Shown piece by piece: positions 24,501 through 33,001 of a stretch of DNA of 64,000 nt. Positions within the stretch are counted from its first letter, which is position 1. Each line of letters opens with the position of its first letter. The notes beneath the pieces were generated by a model. The model saw only the letters and a program-made list of their open reading frames with translations. It did not search any database and was not told the DNA's origin. A program made the translations under genes and the position numbers. Source of the DNA: Massilia yuzhufengensis (lineage in GTDB: Bacteria; Pseudomonadota; Gammaproteobacteria; Burkholderiales; Burkholderiaceae_D); assembly GCF_900112225.1 (NCBI RefSeq), contig NZ_FOLD01000027.1, positions 1 to 64,000 of the forward strand. Reading direction: 5' to 3'.

Positions 24501-26284
24501 ACGTTGTGGCGCACGCCGTCGGCGGTGGTGAAGGACCAGGTCTGCTCGCGGTCGACCGCGATGCCGGCGTTGGCCAGCGCCGGAAGGATGCGCGACAGCG
24601 ATGGCACGTTTTCGCCCGAGTACAGGCGGATCGAGGCGTCGCGCGCGGCATTGCCTTCGCCGCTACCCGGCTCGACGCGCACGGCGACGCGGTCGGGCTG
24701 GCCGTTCTTCATCATGGCGACCAGGTCGCGGAAGGCGATTTCAGGCGCGGTGGCGGTAACAAACGACACCGGCAGATTGGCGCCGAGCTTGCGCACGGCG
24801 CTGCGCTGGGCGTGGTCTTCCACGCCATTGGTCAGGGCCGCGAAGCGGTCATGCCAGCCGTCCAGCACCGCCAGCAACGGCTGCTGGATATCGGTTTCCA
24901 GGTCGAGCGGATAGCGCGCGGCGTGGGCGATCAGGTAGACGCGGGCCAGTGGGCCGTCGGCCACCAGGGTCTGCACGCGCACGTCGACCGCGCCCGAGCT
25001 TTGTTTCAGGGCCTGGGCCAGGGCGGCGGCCACGGCGGCGCTGTAGCGCTCGCGCGGCAGGTAGACCAGCACGTTCAGGTGGCGCGCATACACGTCGCGG
25101 CGCGCGAAGACTTTCGGGCGCGGCTGCTTGTACATCGACACGACCGAGCTGCACACCTGGGCCAGCCATTCCGGATCGGCTTCCAGCGCTTCGGTGCGCG
25201 GCAGCGATTCGAGGATCTCGACGAACTTCTCGGCGCGGAAGCCTTCCTGGCGCACGCCGGCGATCGACAGCACCTTGGCCACGCGGCCGCGCGCGAACGG
25301 CAGCCGCGCCAGCGGGGTGGTGGTGGCGGCGCGGGTCAGCAGGCCGACGAAGCAGTGCTCGCCCAGGATCTTGCCTTGGGCGTCGGTGTTGCGCACGCCG
25401 ATGAAGTCCAGCGGCTGGTCGCGGTGCAGGGTGCCTTCGACGTCGGCCTTGACGATCGAGAGGGTATCGGCGCGGCGCGACAGGGTTTCGAAGTCGCCCG
25501 GGATGTTGGCCAGGCAGGTGCCGTAGACCGGGTGCGCGGTGTCGGCCAGCACGCCGATGCGGCTTGGGATGTCGCGTTCGAGTTCGCGCACGCCTTCCTT
25601 GACTGCGTAGTAGGCGTAGCCGAAGGGCTCGAAGCCTTCGTTCTTGGCCCACTCGAGGAAGGCGGCGGCTTCCTGGCCTTCCGGCGTGGCGGCCTGGGAC
25701 GCCGCTGCGGCAACCGCCGTCATGCGGTCGGCCATTTTCACGGCGTCGCGGTGCACCACGGCGGCGTCGTTGGCCACCATGCGGATGCGCGCGGTCAGCG
25801 CGTCAAGTTCGGCGAATTCGAGTTCGTCGCTCATGAGGATCAGCACGATCGATTCCAGCGGCGCGCCGGCTTCGCCGACCGCGCTGGCCAGGCCATTGGC
25901 GTCGCGGCGCACGGCCAGCACGGCGTTCATCACGCCGGCCGCCGTCTGGCGCTCCTTGCGCAGGGCCATGACGAAGGAATCGACCAGGTAAGGCATGTCG
26001 TCGTTCAGGATCAGCAGTGCGGTGGCCATGCCGCCACGTCCGTCGGAATACTTCATCTGCGCGATCTGGCAGCCAGGGCCGGTGCGCTGGGCCAGCTGCG
26101 AGAAACCTTCCCACAGCACCGGCGCCAGGCTCTCGGGCGCGGTGCCGGCCAGGTCTTCGTCATCGAGCGATCCGAGCCACGCGCTGATCAAGGAGCCCAC
26201 CTGCGTCGGGGCGCCTGCGGCGGACTGGTTTGCATTCACCAGCGCGAGCGTCTGGTTGCGCAAATCTTGAGGCATGTCTTTCAT
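21569..26284 (-). CDS. gdhB: NAD-specific glutamate dehydrogenase, large (about 170-180 kDa) type
   Basis: This 1,571-residue enzyme oxidatively deaminates glutamate to 2-oxoglutarate and ammonium, the natural continuation of arginine catabolism. A long N-terminal region (about 1-650, with ACT-like and helical segments) precedes the catalytic core. In the core PVARGGLRWSDR and the lysine-bearing PAGSKGGFVCK (near residue 820) are visible, followed by the dinucleotide-binding region and a helical C-terminal domain. The start (MKDMPQD) follows GGAGAAG. Its position between astB and astE is notable; in Pseudomonas, gdhB is under ArgR control but not in the operon (from memory). A 180-nt gap before it may hold its own promoter. 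Confidence 0.93.
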   Translation of the reverse strand: MKDMPQDLRNQTLALVNANQSAAGAPTQVGSLISAWLGSLDDEDLAGTAPESLAPVLWEGFSQLAQRTGPGCQIAQMKYSDGRGGMATALLILNDDMPYLVDSFVMALRKERQTAAGVMNAVLAVRRDANGLASAVGEAGAPLESIVLILMSDELEFAELDALTARIRMVANDAAVVHRDAVKMADRMTAVAAAASQAATPEGQEAAAFLEWAKNEGFEPFGYAYYAVKEGVRELERDIPSRIGVLADTAHPVYGTCLANIPGDFETLSRRADTLSIVKADVEGTLHRDQPLDFIGVRNTDAQGKILGEHCFVGLLTRAATTTPLARLPFARGRVAKVLSIAGVRQEGFRAEKFVEILESLPRTEALEADPEWLAQVCSSVVSMYKQPRPKVFARRDVYARHLNVLVYLPRERYSAAVAAALAQALKQSSGAVDVRVQTLVADGPLARVYLIAHAARYPLDLETDIQQPLLAVLDGWHDRFAALTNGVEDHAQRSAVRKLGANLPVSFVTATAPEIAFRDLVAMMKNGQPDRVAVRVEPGSGEGNAARDASIRLYSGENVPSLSRILPALANAGIAVDREQTWSFTTADGVRHNVTALAVDDESGDKLVKPGIIEVAEELFTALFNNDAEDGRMNGLTIEGGLSMREVQLVRAYISYWRQLGSKFSVRYMAETLRTQPALVKEFVTAFVLRFDPALGESEHAAGTAKLAALKAGVSTLNHADTEEIMAALVDLALATVRTNYFQNDGEKMIFKVDTSNLALAPEPRPYREIYVFSRRFEGVHLRGGPVARGGLRWSDRMEDYRTEVLGLVKAQMVKNAVIVPAGSKGGFVCKQMPTGAAREVIAAEGESVYRLFIASLLEVTDNRVRGAIVPPENTVRYDQDDPYLVVAADKGTATFSDIANSIAVKRGFWLGDAFASGGSNGYDHKKMGITAKGAFEAVKRHFYELGHDMGTTPVTMVGVGDMSGDVFGNGVLLSRQLKVLAAFDHRHIFLDPAPDVETSFKERQRMFVLPRSSWEDYDKGLISQGGGVFPRSARSIELSPEIRAALDIKETALAPEELMHRILLAPVDLFYNGGIGTYIKASTETHAQVKDRANDRIRVNGNELRCKVVAEGGNLGATQAGRIEFALAGGRIFTDAIDNSAGVDCSDHEVNIKIWLDTEVNAGKLSEEDRNRVLNEMTGAVEDLVLRDNTQQTHLLTREAQAQATASIVEGYAALITNLESDGSVSRELEQLPSDTELTRRKALGMGLTAPELAVVIANVKNRFKRTLSVLDLTGESWADSLLRPYFPAQLVATRDPLDHPLANTILATVLANEAVNRCGPLMLRDLAAEHRVDETEVVKAWARAWSALHLAPVFDALDADALKVPRDVSMAVDARTRALLRAVIEGVLSLPAGTDGMAELSTLFGQADQLRSLSPARSEADGHSGLPAPFTGAWKAVETIESLATFLFAAVSVQRPNGMSLAQFLQVGMALRQQAGIDTLERGLKLPAQSKSQEQLRNYAMQALRRTQQRLLLQVIERVGKGGDPLAAVKEVTEARGLTGFAQPVELEQAMLDVWALSEGSSPDRLAA

Positions 26285-26464
26285 GTTGCTTCTCCAAAGT
26301 TGTGTGCCGGGGGCGCGCCTGGCTTGTGGCTTCGCGCCGCCCTGCACTTATATGGACGGGGGTGTCCCGTCCGAATTCCGTGGGCGCCTTTTCAATCCGG
26401 GCGCGCCAATCCGTTATTAGAACATGCCGTGCGGGCCAGGTCACCCCGTCGCGCACGGCCCCGT

Positions 26465-27808
26465 TCATGCAAGGTCGTACAGGCCGGGCAGGCCGAGGAT
26501 GCGTTCGAGTTCCTCGAGCGCCGCGGTGCATTCGAGCGCCAGCTGCGGGTCGGCCAGGTCCTTCGGCTCGACCCGGTCGCGGTAGGTTTTTTCGACCCAG
26601 GCCGCCAGTTGTGCGTACAGCGTTTCCGTCATGATCACGCCCTGGTGCATGGCGCTTGCTTCGTCGTCGGTGAGGGCCACGCGCAGGCGCAGGCAGGCCG
26701 GCCCGCCGCCATTGCGCATGCTCTGGCGCAGGTCGAATTCCACCAGCTCGTCGATCGGGCCGCCGCCGGCCACCAGGCTTTCCAGGTAGCGCGACACGGC
26801 GGCGTTCTCGCGGCATTCGTGCGGCACCACCAGCGCCATGCGGCCGTCCGGCTTGGTGAGCAGCTGGCTGTTGAACAGGTAGCTGGCCACCGCATCGCCC
26901 ACCGGCACCTGGCTGGTGGCCACCCGTACCGGCGCCAGGTCGGTGTCGACGCCGGCCAGCGCGCGGCGCAGCGCGTCGACGGTGGCAGCTTCATCGGCGA
27001 AGGCCTGCTCGTGGTAGAACAGCACGTTGCCGTTGCCGACCGCGATCACGTCATTGTGGAACACGCCCTGGTCGATCACGTCCGGGTTCTGCGACGCGAA
27101 CACGGTGCGCGCCGGGTCCAGGCCGTGCAGGCGGGCCACCGCCTGCGAGGCTTCCAGGGTCTGGCGCGCCGGGTATTTTTTAGGGCTTGGCGCCGAGGGG
27201 TCGAACTCCACCCGCCCATACACGAAGAACTCGACGCCGGCCGCGCCGTGCGAGGCGGCGAAGCGGGTGTGGTTGGCCGCGCCCTCGTCGCCGAAGGCCG
27301 GCACCGGCGGCAGCGCGTCGTGCACCACGAAGCGGCTGGCGTCGCCAAAGATGGCGCGCAGCGTGCGGGTGGCCTGCACGTGTTCTTCCGAGCGGTGCAG
27401 CTTGTTGTTCAAGTTCGCCGCCGTGAAGTGCACGCGGCCGTCCTGCGAGTCGGCCGAGGGGCTGACGGTGGCCGCGTTGGCGGTCCACATCGGCGCGGCC
27501 GACCAGGCGCAGGCCAGCACCACGGGCGCCTCGCGGAAGGCGCGCGCCAGCACGTCGGCGTCGGTGCCGGAAAAACCGAGGCGGCGCAGCAGCCGGAAGT
27601 TAGGGCGCGCCTGCGGCGGCATCACGGCCTGGGCAAAGCCGCGTGCTTCCAATGCCCGCATCTTGGCCAGGCCCTGCAGGGCAGCCTGGCGCGGGTTGGC
27701 GCTGCTGCGCACATTGCTGAACGAGGCGACGTTGCCGAACGAGAGCCCGGCATAGTTGTGGGATGGGCCAACCAGGCCGTCGAAGTTGAATTCGCGAGCG
27801 GTACGCAT
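26465..27808 (-). CDS. astB: N-succinylarginine dihydrolase
   Basis: AstB hydrolyses N-succinylarginine to N-succinylornithine, CO2 and two NH3. The 447-residue protein begins with the family signature NFDGLVGPSHNYAGLSFGN, and the catalytic cysteine is in GGGPACLRLRV near residue 367. Length matches E. coli AstB (447). It starts 3 nt after the stop of astD. The 180-nt stretch between its stop and gdhB holds a small GGACGGG/CCCGTCC hairpin and no gene. Confidence 0.95.
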   Translation of the reverse strand: MRTAREFNFDGLVGPSHNYAGLSFGNVASFSNVRSSANPRQAALQGLAKMRALEARGFAQAVMPPQARPNFRLLRRLGFSGTDADVLARAFREAPVVLACAWSAAPMWTANAATVSPSADSQDGRVHFTAANLNNKLHRSEEHVQATRTLRAIFGDASRFVVHDALPPVPAFGDEGAANHTRFAASHGAAGVEFFVYGRVEFDPSAPSPKKYPARQTLEASQAVARLHGLDPARTVFASQNPDVIDQGVFHNDVIAVGNGNVLFYHEQAFADEAATVDALRRALAGVDTDLAPVRVATSQVPVGDAVASYLFNSQLLTKPDGRMALVVPHECRENAAVSRYLESLVAGGGPIDELVEFDLRQSMRNGGGPACLRLRVALTDDEASAMHQGVIMTETLYAQLAAWVEKTYRDRVEPKDLADPQLALECTAALEELERILGLPGLYDLA

Positions 27809-27811
27809 ACG

Positions 27812-29293
27812 TTAGAAGCTCAGTCCCGGCGACAGCTTGGCCGGCATCTCGAGGGCGGCCGTCTCGATCGAGGCGACCGGGTAGGCGCAGTAGTCGGCCG
27901 CGTAATACGCGCTCGGGCGGTGGTTGCCCGATTTGCCGACGCCGCCGAACGGCGCCGAGCTGGCCGCGCCCGTGGTCGGGCGATTCCAGTTGACGATGCC
28001 GGCGCGGGCGCGCACCGAGAAGCGCTTCCACAGTTCTTCGGACGGCGACAGCAGCGCCGCTGCCAGGCCGTATTCGGTGGCATTGGCCACCCGCAGCGCT
28101 TCGTCGAAGTCTTTTACGCGGATCACCTGCAGCAGGGGGCCGAACCACTCTTCGTCGGCAATGCCCTGCACGCCCGTGGTGTCGACGATGCCGGCGGTGA
28201 CGAAACCGGCGTTCGGGTCGGGCTGCTTCATCTGCAGCAGCACCTTGCCGCCCTTGGCGGCCATGTCGGCCTGCGCCTGCACCAGGCGCGCGGCGACGGC
28301 GCTCGATACGACAGGGCCCATGAAGGGCTGCGGCTCGGCGTTCGACGGGCCCACCTGCAGGGTCGCTGCGATTTTTACCAAACGGTCAAGAAACGCCTGC
28401 CCTTGCGGGCTGTCCTGGATGACCAGGCGGCGCGCGCAGGTGCAGCGCTGGCCGGCCGAGATGAAGGCCGACATCACCGCGTGGTGCACGGCGGCGTCGA
28501 TATCCTGGGGGGTGTCGTTGAGGTCCCACACCACCAGCGGGTTGTTGCCGCCCATTTCCAGCGCCAGCATCTTGCCCGGCTGGCCGCCGAACTGCTTGTG
28601 CAGGGCGGCGCCGGTCTGGCTGCTGCCGGTGAACAGCACGCCGTCGATCTGCGCTTCCTGGCCCAGCACGATGCCGGTCTCGCGGCCGCCGTTCACCAGG
28701 TTCAGCACGCCCTTCGGCAGGCCGGCCTGTTCCCACAGCTGCACGGTTTTCACCGCAGTGCGCGGCGCGTATTCGCTCGGCTTGAACACCACGGTGTTCC
28801 CGGCGATGAGGGCCGGCACGATGTGGCCGTTGGGCAGGTGGCCGGGGAAGTTGTAGGGCCCGTACACGGCGAACACGCCATGCGGGCGGTGGCGCAGCAC
28901 GGCGTTGCCGTCGGCGACCTTGTTGCTGGCCTCGCCGGTACGCGCGCCGTAGGACTGCACCGAGATGTCGATCTTGGCGGCCATGGTCGCCACTTCCGTG
29001 CGCGCTTCCCACAAGGGCTTGCCCACTTCCTCGGCGATGATGGCGGCCAGCTCTTCGGCGTGCTCCTTGAGCAGGTCGCGAAAGCGCGTGGCGATGGCGA
29101 TGCGTTCTTCCAGCGGCGTCAAGGCCCAGGCTTCGAAGGCGCCGCGCGCCGCGTTCGCCGCACGCGCGACATCGTCCGCGGTGGAGCCGTTGCTGGTCCA
29201 GGTCTGGCGGCCGGTCGACGGGTCGATGGTGGCCAGCTCGGCGCCGCTGCCGGCGAGCCACTCGCCGGCGATGTAGTTCGACAGGTTAGGCAT
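27812..29293 (-). CDS. astD: Succinylglutamate semialdehyde dehydrogenase
   Basis: AstD oxidises N-succinylglutamate semialdehyde to N-succinylglutamate with NAD+. This 493-residue aldehyde dehydrogenase has the catalytic glutamate in LEMGGNNPLVV (near 245) and the catalytic cysteine in GQRCTCARRL (near 283). Of two nearby ATGs, 29293 (MPNLSNYIAGEW) is 7 nt from AAGGAAG and is preferred; 29299 would sit on the Shine-Dalgarno. The start overlaps the end of the upstream acyltransferase gene by 8 nt, indicating coupled translation. Confidence 0.95.
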   Translation of the reverse strand: MPNLSNYIAGEWLAGSGAELATIDPSTGRQTWTSNGSTADDVARAANAARGAFEAWALTPLEERIAIATRFRDLLKEHAEELAAIIAEEVGKPLWEARTEVATMAAKIDISVQSYGARTGEASNKVADGNAVLRHRPHGVFAVYGPYNFPGHLPNGHIVPALIAGNTVVFKPSEYAPRTAVKTVQLWEQAGLPKGVLNLVNGGRETGIVLGQEAQIDGVLFTGSSQTGAALHKQFGGQPGKMLALEMGGNNPLVVWDLNDTPQDIDAAVHHAVMSAFISAGQRCTCARRLVIQDSPQGQAFLDRLVKIAATLQVGPSNAEPQPFMGPVVSSAVAARLVQAQADMAAKGGKVLLQMKQPDPNAGFVTAGIVDTTGVQGIADEEWFGPLLQVIRVKDFDEALRVANATEYGLAAALLSPSEELWKRFSVRARAGIVNWNRPTTGAASSAPFGGVGKSGNHRPSAYYAADYCAYPVASIETAALEMPAKLSPGLSF

Positions 29294-30332
29294 GCGCATT
29301 CTTCCTTACGTTGAGGGGCAGCGTTCGTACGTCGTCGCCGGCCTGCACGTGCAGCTGCGACAGCTCCTGGGCCGACAGCGCGACGTGCTTGGCGCCGGGT
29401 ACGGCGCGGGTGAGGATCATCCGGAAATCGGCCAGCTTGGTGTTCGATACCAGCAGGTGCTCGGTCTCGCCTTCCGGCACGCCTTCGGAGGCGACCGCCA
29501 GTACGCTGTCGCGCACCGCGCGCAGCTCGGACACGCGGCCCTGCAGCACCGGGCCGGCGTCGAAGATGTCGACGTAGCCTTCGTAGTGCATGCCTTCGCG
29601 TTCCAGCAGCTTGCGCGCCGGCTGGGTCGAGGTATGGACCTGGCCGATCACGTCGCGCGCCGATTCCGGCAGGTAGTCGACATATAGGGGCTGGCGCGGC
29701 ATCAGTTCGGCGATGAAGGATTTCTTGCCGATGGCGGTGAGGCCGTCCACATGGTTGAAGTCCATCTTGAAGAAGTGGCGGCCCAGGCCTTCGTAGAAGG
29801 GCGAGACGCCGTTCTCGTCCTGGTAGCCGCGCATCTCGGCGATGATCTTCTCGGTGAACATCTGCTGGAACTGGGCGATGAACAGGAAGCGGCTCTTGGA
29901 CAGCCACTTGCCGTTGAAGCCCGCGCGGTACTGGGGCAGCAGGAACAGCGAGCACAGTTCGGTCGAGCCGGTGAGGTCGTTCGACAGGTACAGCGTCTCC
30001 ATGCGCGTGAACACGTCGAGTTCGCGGCTGCAGTGCACCAGGGTGCCGATGCGGTAGTTGTAGAACGGCTCGGTGAGGCCGACCGCGCCCTTGATGGCGC
30101 ATACGCCGGCGATGCTGGCGGCTTCTTCGCCATTGGCCGTATGCTCGAGCACGAACATGTAGTCGCGCTGCTCGGGCGGGATGGTTTCATTGAACGAGGC
30201 CACCGCGGTATCGACGCGGTCGCCCAGCATCTTGCGGTCGGGCTTGAGGGTGGTCATGCCACTGCCGGCCTGGCGCGCCATCTCGATCAGGGCGTCCAGG
30301 TCGGAAGTTTGTACTGCACGGATAACGAGCAT
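29286..30332 (-). CDS. aruG: Arginine N-succinyltransferase, beta-type subunit (AruG-like)
   Basis: The first AST reaction transfers succinyl from succinyl-CoA to arginine. This 348-residue protein has the AstA fold: N-terminal IRAVQTSDLDALIEMA, a central LCSLFLLPQYR, the FYEGLGRHFFKMDF motif and the C-terminal DIFDAGPVLQ block. It is the second of two adjacent astA paralogues, the arrangement of AruF/AruG in Pseudomonas, where the two form a heteromer. This copy resembles the AruG/AstA main type. It ends in an 8-nt overlap with astD. Confidence 0.9.
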   Translation of the reverse strand: MLVIRAVQTSDLDALIEMARQAGSGMTTLKPDRKMLGDRVDTAVASFNETIPPEQRDYMFVLEHTANGEEAASIAGVCAIKGAVGLTEPFYNYRIGTLVHCSRELDVFTRMETLYLSNDLTGSTELCSLFLLPQYRAGFNGKWLSKSRFLFIAQFQQMFTEKIIAEMRGYQDENGVSPFYEGLGRHFFKMDFNHVDGLTAIGKKSFIAELMPRQPLYVDYLPESARDVIGQVHTSTQPARKLLEREGMHYEGYVDIFDAGPVLQGRVSELRAVRDSVLAVASEGVPEGETEHLLVSNTKLADFRMILTRAVPGAKHVALSAQELSQLHVQAGDDVRTLPLNVRKNAHA

Positions 30333-30343
30333 GGAGTCCTCTC

Positions 30344-31372
30344 TCAGATGCGCACGCAGGTGACGCTGTCACCCACGGATACGCCCAGCGCCTGCTGGGC
30401 GTCGCGCGACAGGCAGATGGCCTGGGCGGAGTCGGCCGATGGGCAGGCGGCGATGACGGCGCGGAAGTTCTGTTCGGTGCTGGCGACCGCGTACGTTACC
30501 AGTTCGTCGCTGCCGGCGGCGCGCCCGGCGTTTTCCACCTGGCGCAGGTGCGAGCCGTTGAAGGAGCGCAGCGAATTCTTGTGGGCCTGCAGGATCGGGC
30601 CGCCGTCGAAGATGTCGATGTATTCGTCGGCTTCGAAGCCTTCCTGGGTCAGCAGCTTGAAGGCCAGCTCGCCGCTCGGGTGGATCTGGCCCAGCGCGGC
30701 CTGGGCGTCGCCGGGCAGCAGCGGCACGTAGACCGGGTAGTGCGGCATCAGCTCGACGATCAGGGTGCGGTTGCGGGCGCCCTCGATGACGCGCTCGGCC
30801 TCGAGGAAGTCCATCTTGAAGAACTTGCGGCCCAGCGCATTCCAGAACGCCGACTGGCCGTCCTGGTCGGTGACGCCGGCCAGCGGCACGAAGAAGCGGT
30901 CGCCGAAGCGCTGCGGCGCCAGCACCGCGTACAGCAGGCGCGCGCGCGACAGCAGGGCCGCCTCGCTGCCCGCGCTGTCGCGGTTGCGGATATAAAAGCC
31001 CGACAGGTGCGAGTAGGCCGTCAGTTCGGAGCACAGCGTCAGGGCGTGCACGCTGTGGCTGATGTTCAGGTCGCGCGAGACCTGCTGGATCACGTCGTTG
31101 CGAAACGCGAAATAAGTGCCGTTCGATCCGGCCGACGCATGGATCGACGAGGTGCCCACCACCTCGCGCGTGCGCAGGTCTTCCAGCACGAACTGGTAGG
31201 ACTCCTCGCTCGGGATGTCGACGTGGGCGGCGAACGAAGCGATGGAACGCTCGACCGCCGCATTGATGGCTTCGCGCGTGCGCGGCAGCGTGTGGATGCC
31301 GGGGAGCGACACCGCCCCCAGCGCCTCGAGGGCGCCGATATCCCCACGTTCAACCGGTCGGACTACATACAT
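30344..31372 (-). CDS. aruF: Arginine N-succinyltransferase, alpha-type subunit (AruF-like)
   Basis: This 342-residue paralogue of the next gene has the same blocks (FWNALGRKFFKMDF, DIFDGGPILQAHK). Its N-terminal VRPVERGDIGALEALG and its more diverged central region match the alpha-type subunit. It likely pairs with the AruG-like product to succinylate arginine or ornithine. It starts 84 nt after the astC stop and ends 11 nt before aruG. The alpha/beta labels rest on order and resemblance to Pseudomonas, not on alignment. Confidence 0.85.
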   Translation of the reverse strand: MYVVRPVERGDIGALEALGAVSLPGIHTLPRTREAINAAVERSIASFAAHVDIPSEESYQFVLEDLRTREVVGTSSIHASAGSNGTYFAFRNDVIQQVSRDLNISHSVHALTLCSELTAYSHLSGFYIRNRDSAGSEAALLSRARLLYAVLAPQRFGDRFFVPLAGVTDQDGQSAFWNALGRKFFKMDFLEAERVIEGARNRTLIVELMPHYPVYVPLLPGDAQAALGQIHPSGELAFKLLTQEGFEADEYIDIFDGGPILQAHKNSLRSFNGSHLRQVENAGRAAGSDELVTYAVASTEQNFRAVIAACPSADSAQAICLSRDAQQALGVSVGDSVTCVRI

Positions 31373-31456
31373 GCGGACTCCTGGAAAGCGTACTCGAACT
31401 CAAACGGCGCAGCCGGCCCCACCCTGTCGGGCGGGCCGGCCGCGGCCAGGCATGCA

Positions 31457-32698
31457 TCAGGCGGCGATGAAGGCCTCGACGGCCGCGCGCATCACGCGGT
31501 CGGCTTCCGCGATGTGCTCGTCCGACACGATCAGTGCCGGCGCCAGGCGCACCACGTCGGGACCGGCGATCAGCAGCATCAGGCCCATCTTCTCGGCCAG
31601 CTTGGTGTAGTCCTTGGCACGGCCCTTGAAGTCGCCCGCCATCGGCAGGCCGATCAGCAGGCCCTGGCCACGCGCCTTGCCGAACACCTGCGGGTACTCG
31701 CTCGAGAGCTTCTCGAGGTTGGCGAAGATCTTGGCGCTGGCTTCCTTGACGCGGCCCAGGAAGGCTGGGGTGTTGATGGTCTCGACGACCTTCAGGCCGA
31801 CGGTGGCCGCCAGCGGGTTGCCGCCGTAGGTGGTGCCGTGCGAGCCGACGCCGAAGTGCTGGGCAATCTCTTCGGTGGTGAGCATGGCGCCGATCGGGTA
31901 GCCGTTGCCCAGGGCCTTGGCCGAGGTCAGGACGTCCGGGGTCACGCCGGTGTCCATGTAGGCGTAGAAGGCGCCGGTGCGGCCCACGCCCGACTGCACT
32001 TCGTCGAACACCAGCAGCGCGCCGGTGGCGTCGCACAGTTCGCGCAGCGCTTTCAGGAATTCCTTGTCGCCCGGGATCACGCCGCCTTCGCCCTGGATCG
32101 GCTCGACGATCACGGCCGCGACGTCGTCAGTGATCGCGGCGCGCGCGGCCTCGATGTCGTTGTACGGGATGTGGTTGATTTCCTGCGGCAGCGGCTCGAA
32201 GCCTTCGGTGTACTTCGGCTGGCCGCCGACCGATACGGTGAACAGGGTGCGGCCGTGGAAGGACGACAGGCAGGACACGATGCGCGACTTGTGCGGGCCG
32301 AACTTGGTGTGCGCATATTTACGCGCCAGCTTCAGGGCCGCTTCATTGGCTTCGGCGCCCGAGTTGCAGAAGAAGGCGCGGTCGGCGAAGGTGGCTTCGG
32401 TCAGCGCGCTACCCAGGCGCAGTACCGGCTCGTTGGTGTAGCCGTTACCGAGGTGCCAAAGGGTGTTGACCTGCTTGGTCACCGCCTCGACCAGGGCCGG
32501 GTTGCAGTGGCCCAGGCTGGAGACGGCGATGCCGGAGGTGAAGTCGAGGTAACGCTTGCCTTCCTGGTCCCACACTTCCAGGCCCGCCGCGCGCACCGGC
32601 ACCATGGCGGCCGGAGCGTAGGTCGGGACGAGGACTTCGTCGAAGGTCTGCCGAGTGACAGGCCGCGTGGTGACACCCGAATCAAGCTTTGCGTTCAT
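31457..32698 (-). CDS. astC: Succinylornithine/acetylornithine aminotransferase (class III)
   Basis: This PLP enzyme moves the delta-amino group of N-succinylornithine to 2-oxoglutarate in the AST pathway; the same family does acetylornithine transamination (ArgD). The 413-residue protein has NSGAEANEAALKLAR for phosphate binding, VFDEVQSGVGRTG and the lysine motif SAKALGNGYPIG (near 260). As the first gene of the ast operon, directly behind an ArgR-type promoter, it is called astC/aruC, although dual ArgD function is possible. Confidence 0.9.
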   Translation of the reverse strand: MNAKLDSGVTTRPVTRQTFDEVLVPTYAPAAMVPVRAAGLEVWDQEGKRYLDFTSGIAVSSLGHCNPALVEAVTKQVNTLWHLGNGYTNEPVLRLGSALTEATFADRAFFCNSGAEANEAALKLARKYAHTKFGPHKSRIVSCLSSFHGRTLFTVSVGGQPKYTEGFEPLPQEINHIPYNDIEAARAAITDDVAAVIVEPIQGEGGVIPGDKEFLKALRELCDATGALLVFDEVQSGVGRTGAFYAYMDTGVTPDVLTSAKALGNGYPIGAMLTTEEIAQHFGVGSHGTTYGGNPLAATVGLKVVETINTPAFLGRVKEASAKIFANLEKLSSEYPQVFGKARGQGLLIGLPMAGDFKGRAKDYTKLAEKMGLMLLIAGPDVVRLAPALIVSDEHIAEADRVMRAAVEAFIAA

Positions 32699-32757
32699 GG
32701 CTTCTTCCTCATCAATAGTCGGTTGTGCGCGGCAGGAGGTCCGCGCAGGTTCGAGCC

Positions 32758-32800
32758 ATTATAGGAAGGCCACCTGACAAGTTCTTGCAGAAGTGCGACA
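32758..32800 (-). promoter_or_regulatory. ast operon promoter with ArgR-like operator
   Basis: On the minus strand a perfect TATAAT (32763-32758) has no recognisable -35. Instead TGTCGC-N8-AA (32800 to 32785) and a second partial half-site TGTCAG (32779-32774) lie in the same orientation, 21 nt apart, the latter overlapping the -35 zone. TGTCGC-N8-AA is the Pseudomonas ArgR half-site as I remember it. Activation of the operon by the adjacent AraC-type regulator is inferred. Confidence 0.65.
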
Positions 32801-32902
32801 GGGTTTTTCGTTTTTAGTCGGAGAAAGATTGTGGGAATGATAAGGGGTGGGTTGATGCATGGCCAGCACCTCGCTGACAGGGAGACGGCCTCGTCCGTTA
32901 GC

Positions 32903-32930
32903 CCGTCGTACCGGCGCAGGCCGGTACGAC
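32903..32930. repeat. Symmetrical REP-like palindrome
   Basis: A perfect 12-bp stem (CGTCGTACCGGC at 32903-32914 with its complement 32919-32930) with a GCAG loop. It is a symmetric variant of the REP family. It lies in the 303-nt gap between argR and astC, which has no gene but also holds the promoter and the TGTCG repeats. Confidence 0.75.
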
Positions 32931-32970
32931 GGATCGAAGGGACGGGTGGAAGGAGGCGATACCGCGTGCG

Positions 32971-32996
32971 GCGACAGGGTACGACATAGGGCGACA
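32971..32996 (-). promoter_or_regulatory. Three TGTCG direct repeats at 10-bp spacing
   Basis: On the minus strand TGTCGC (32996-32991), TGTCGT (32986-32981) and TGTCGC (32976-32971) recur every 10 bp, immediately after the argR stop. They share the ArgR-like half-site core found at the astC promoter about 200 nt downstream. A second, upstream regulator-binding site is possible. Confidence 0.45.
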
Positions 32997-33001
32997 AAAC
33001 C

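Noticed and set aside
21185..29314. A 2,709-codon open frame on the plus strand across gdhB-astB-astD
   Set aside because: It mirrors well-identified minus-strand genes, has low-complexity His/Arg/Gly/Ala composition and no motif. It is a G+C-driven shadow frame.
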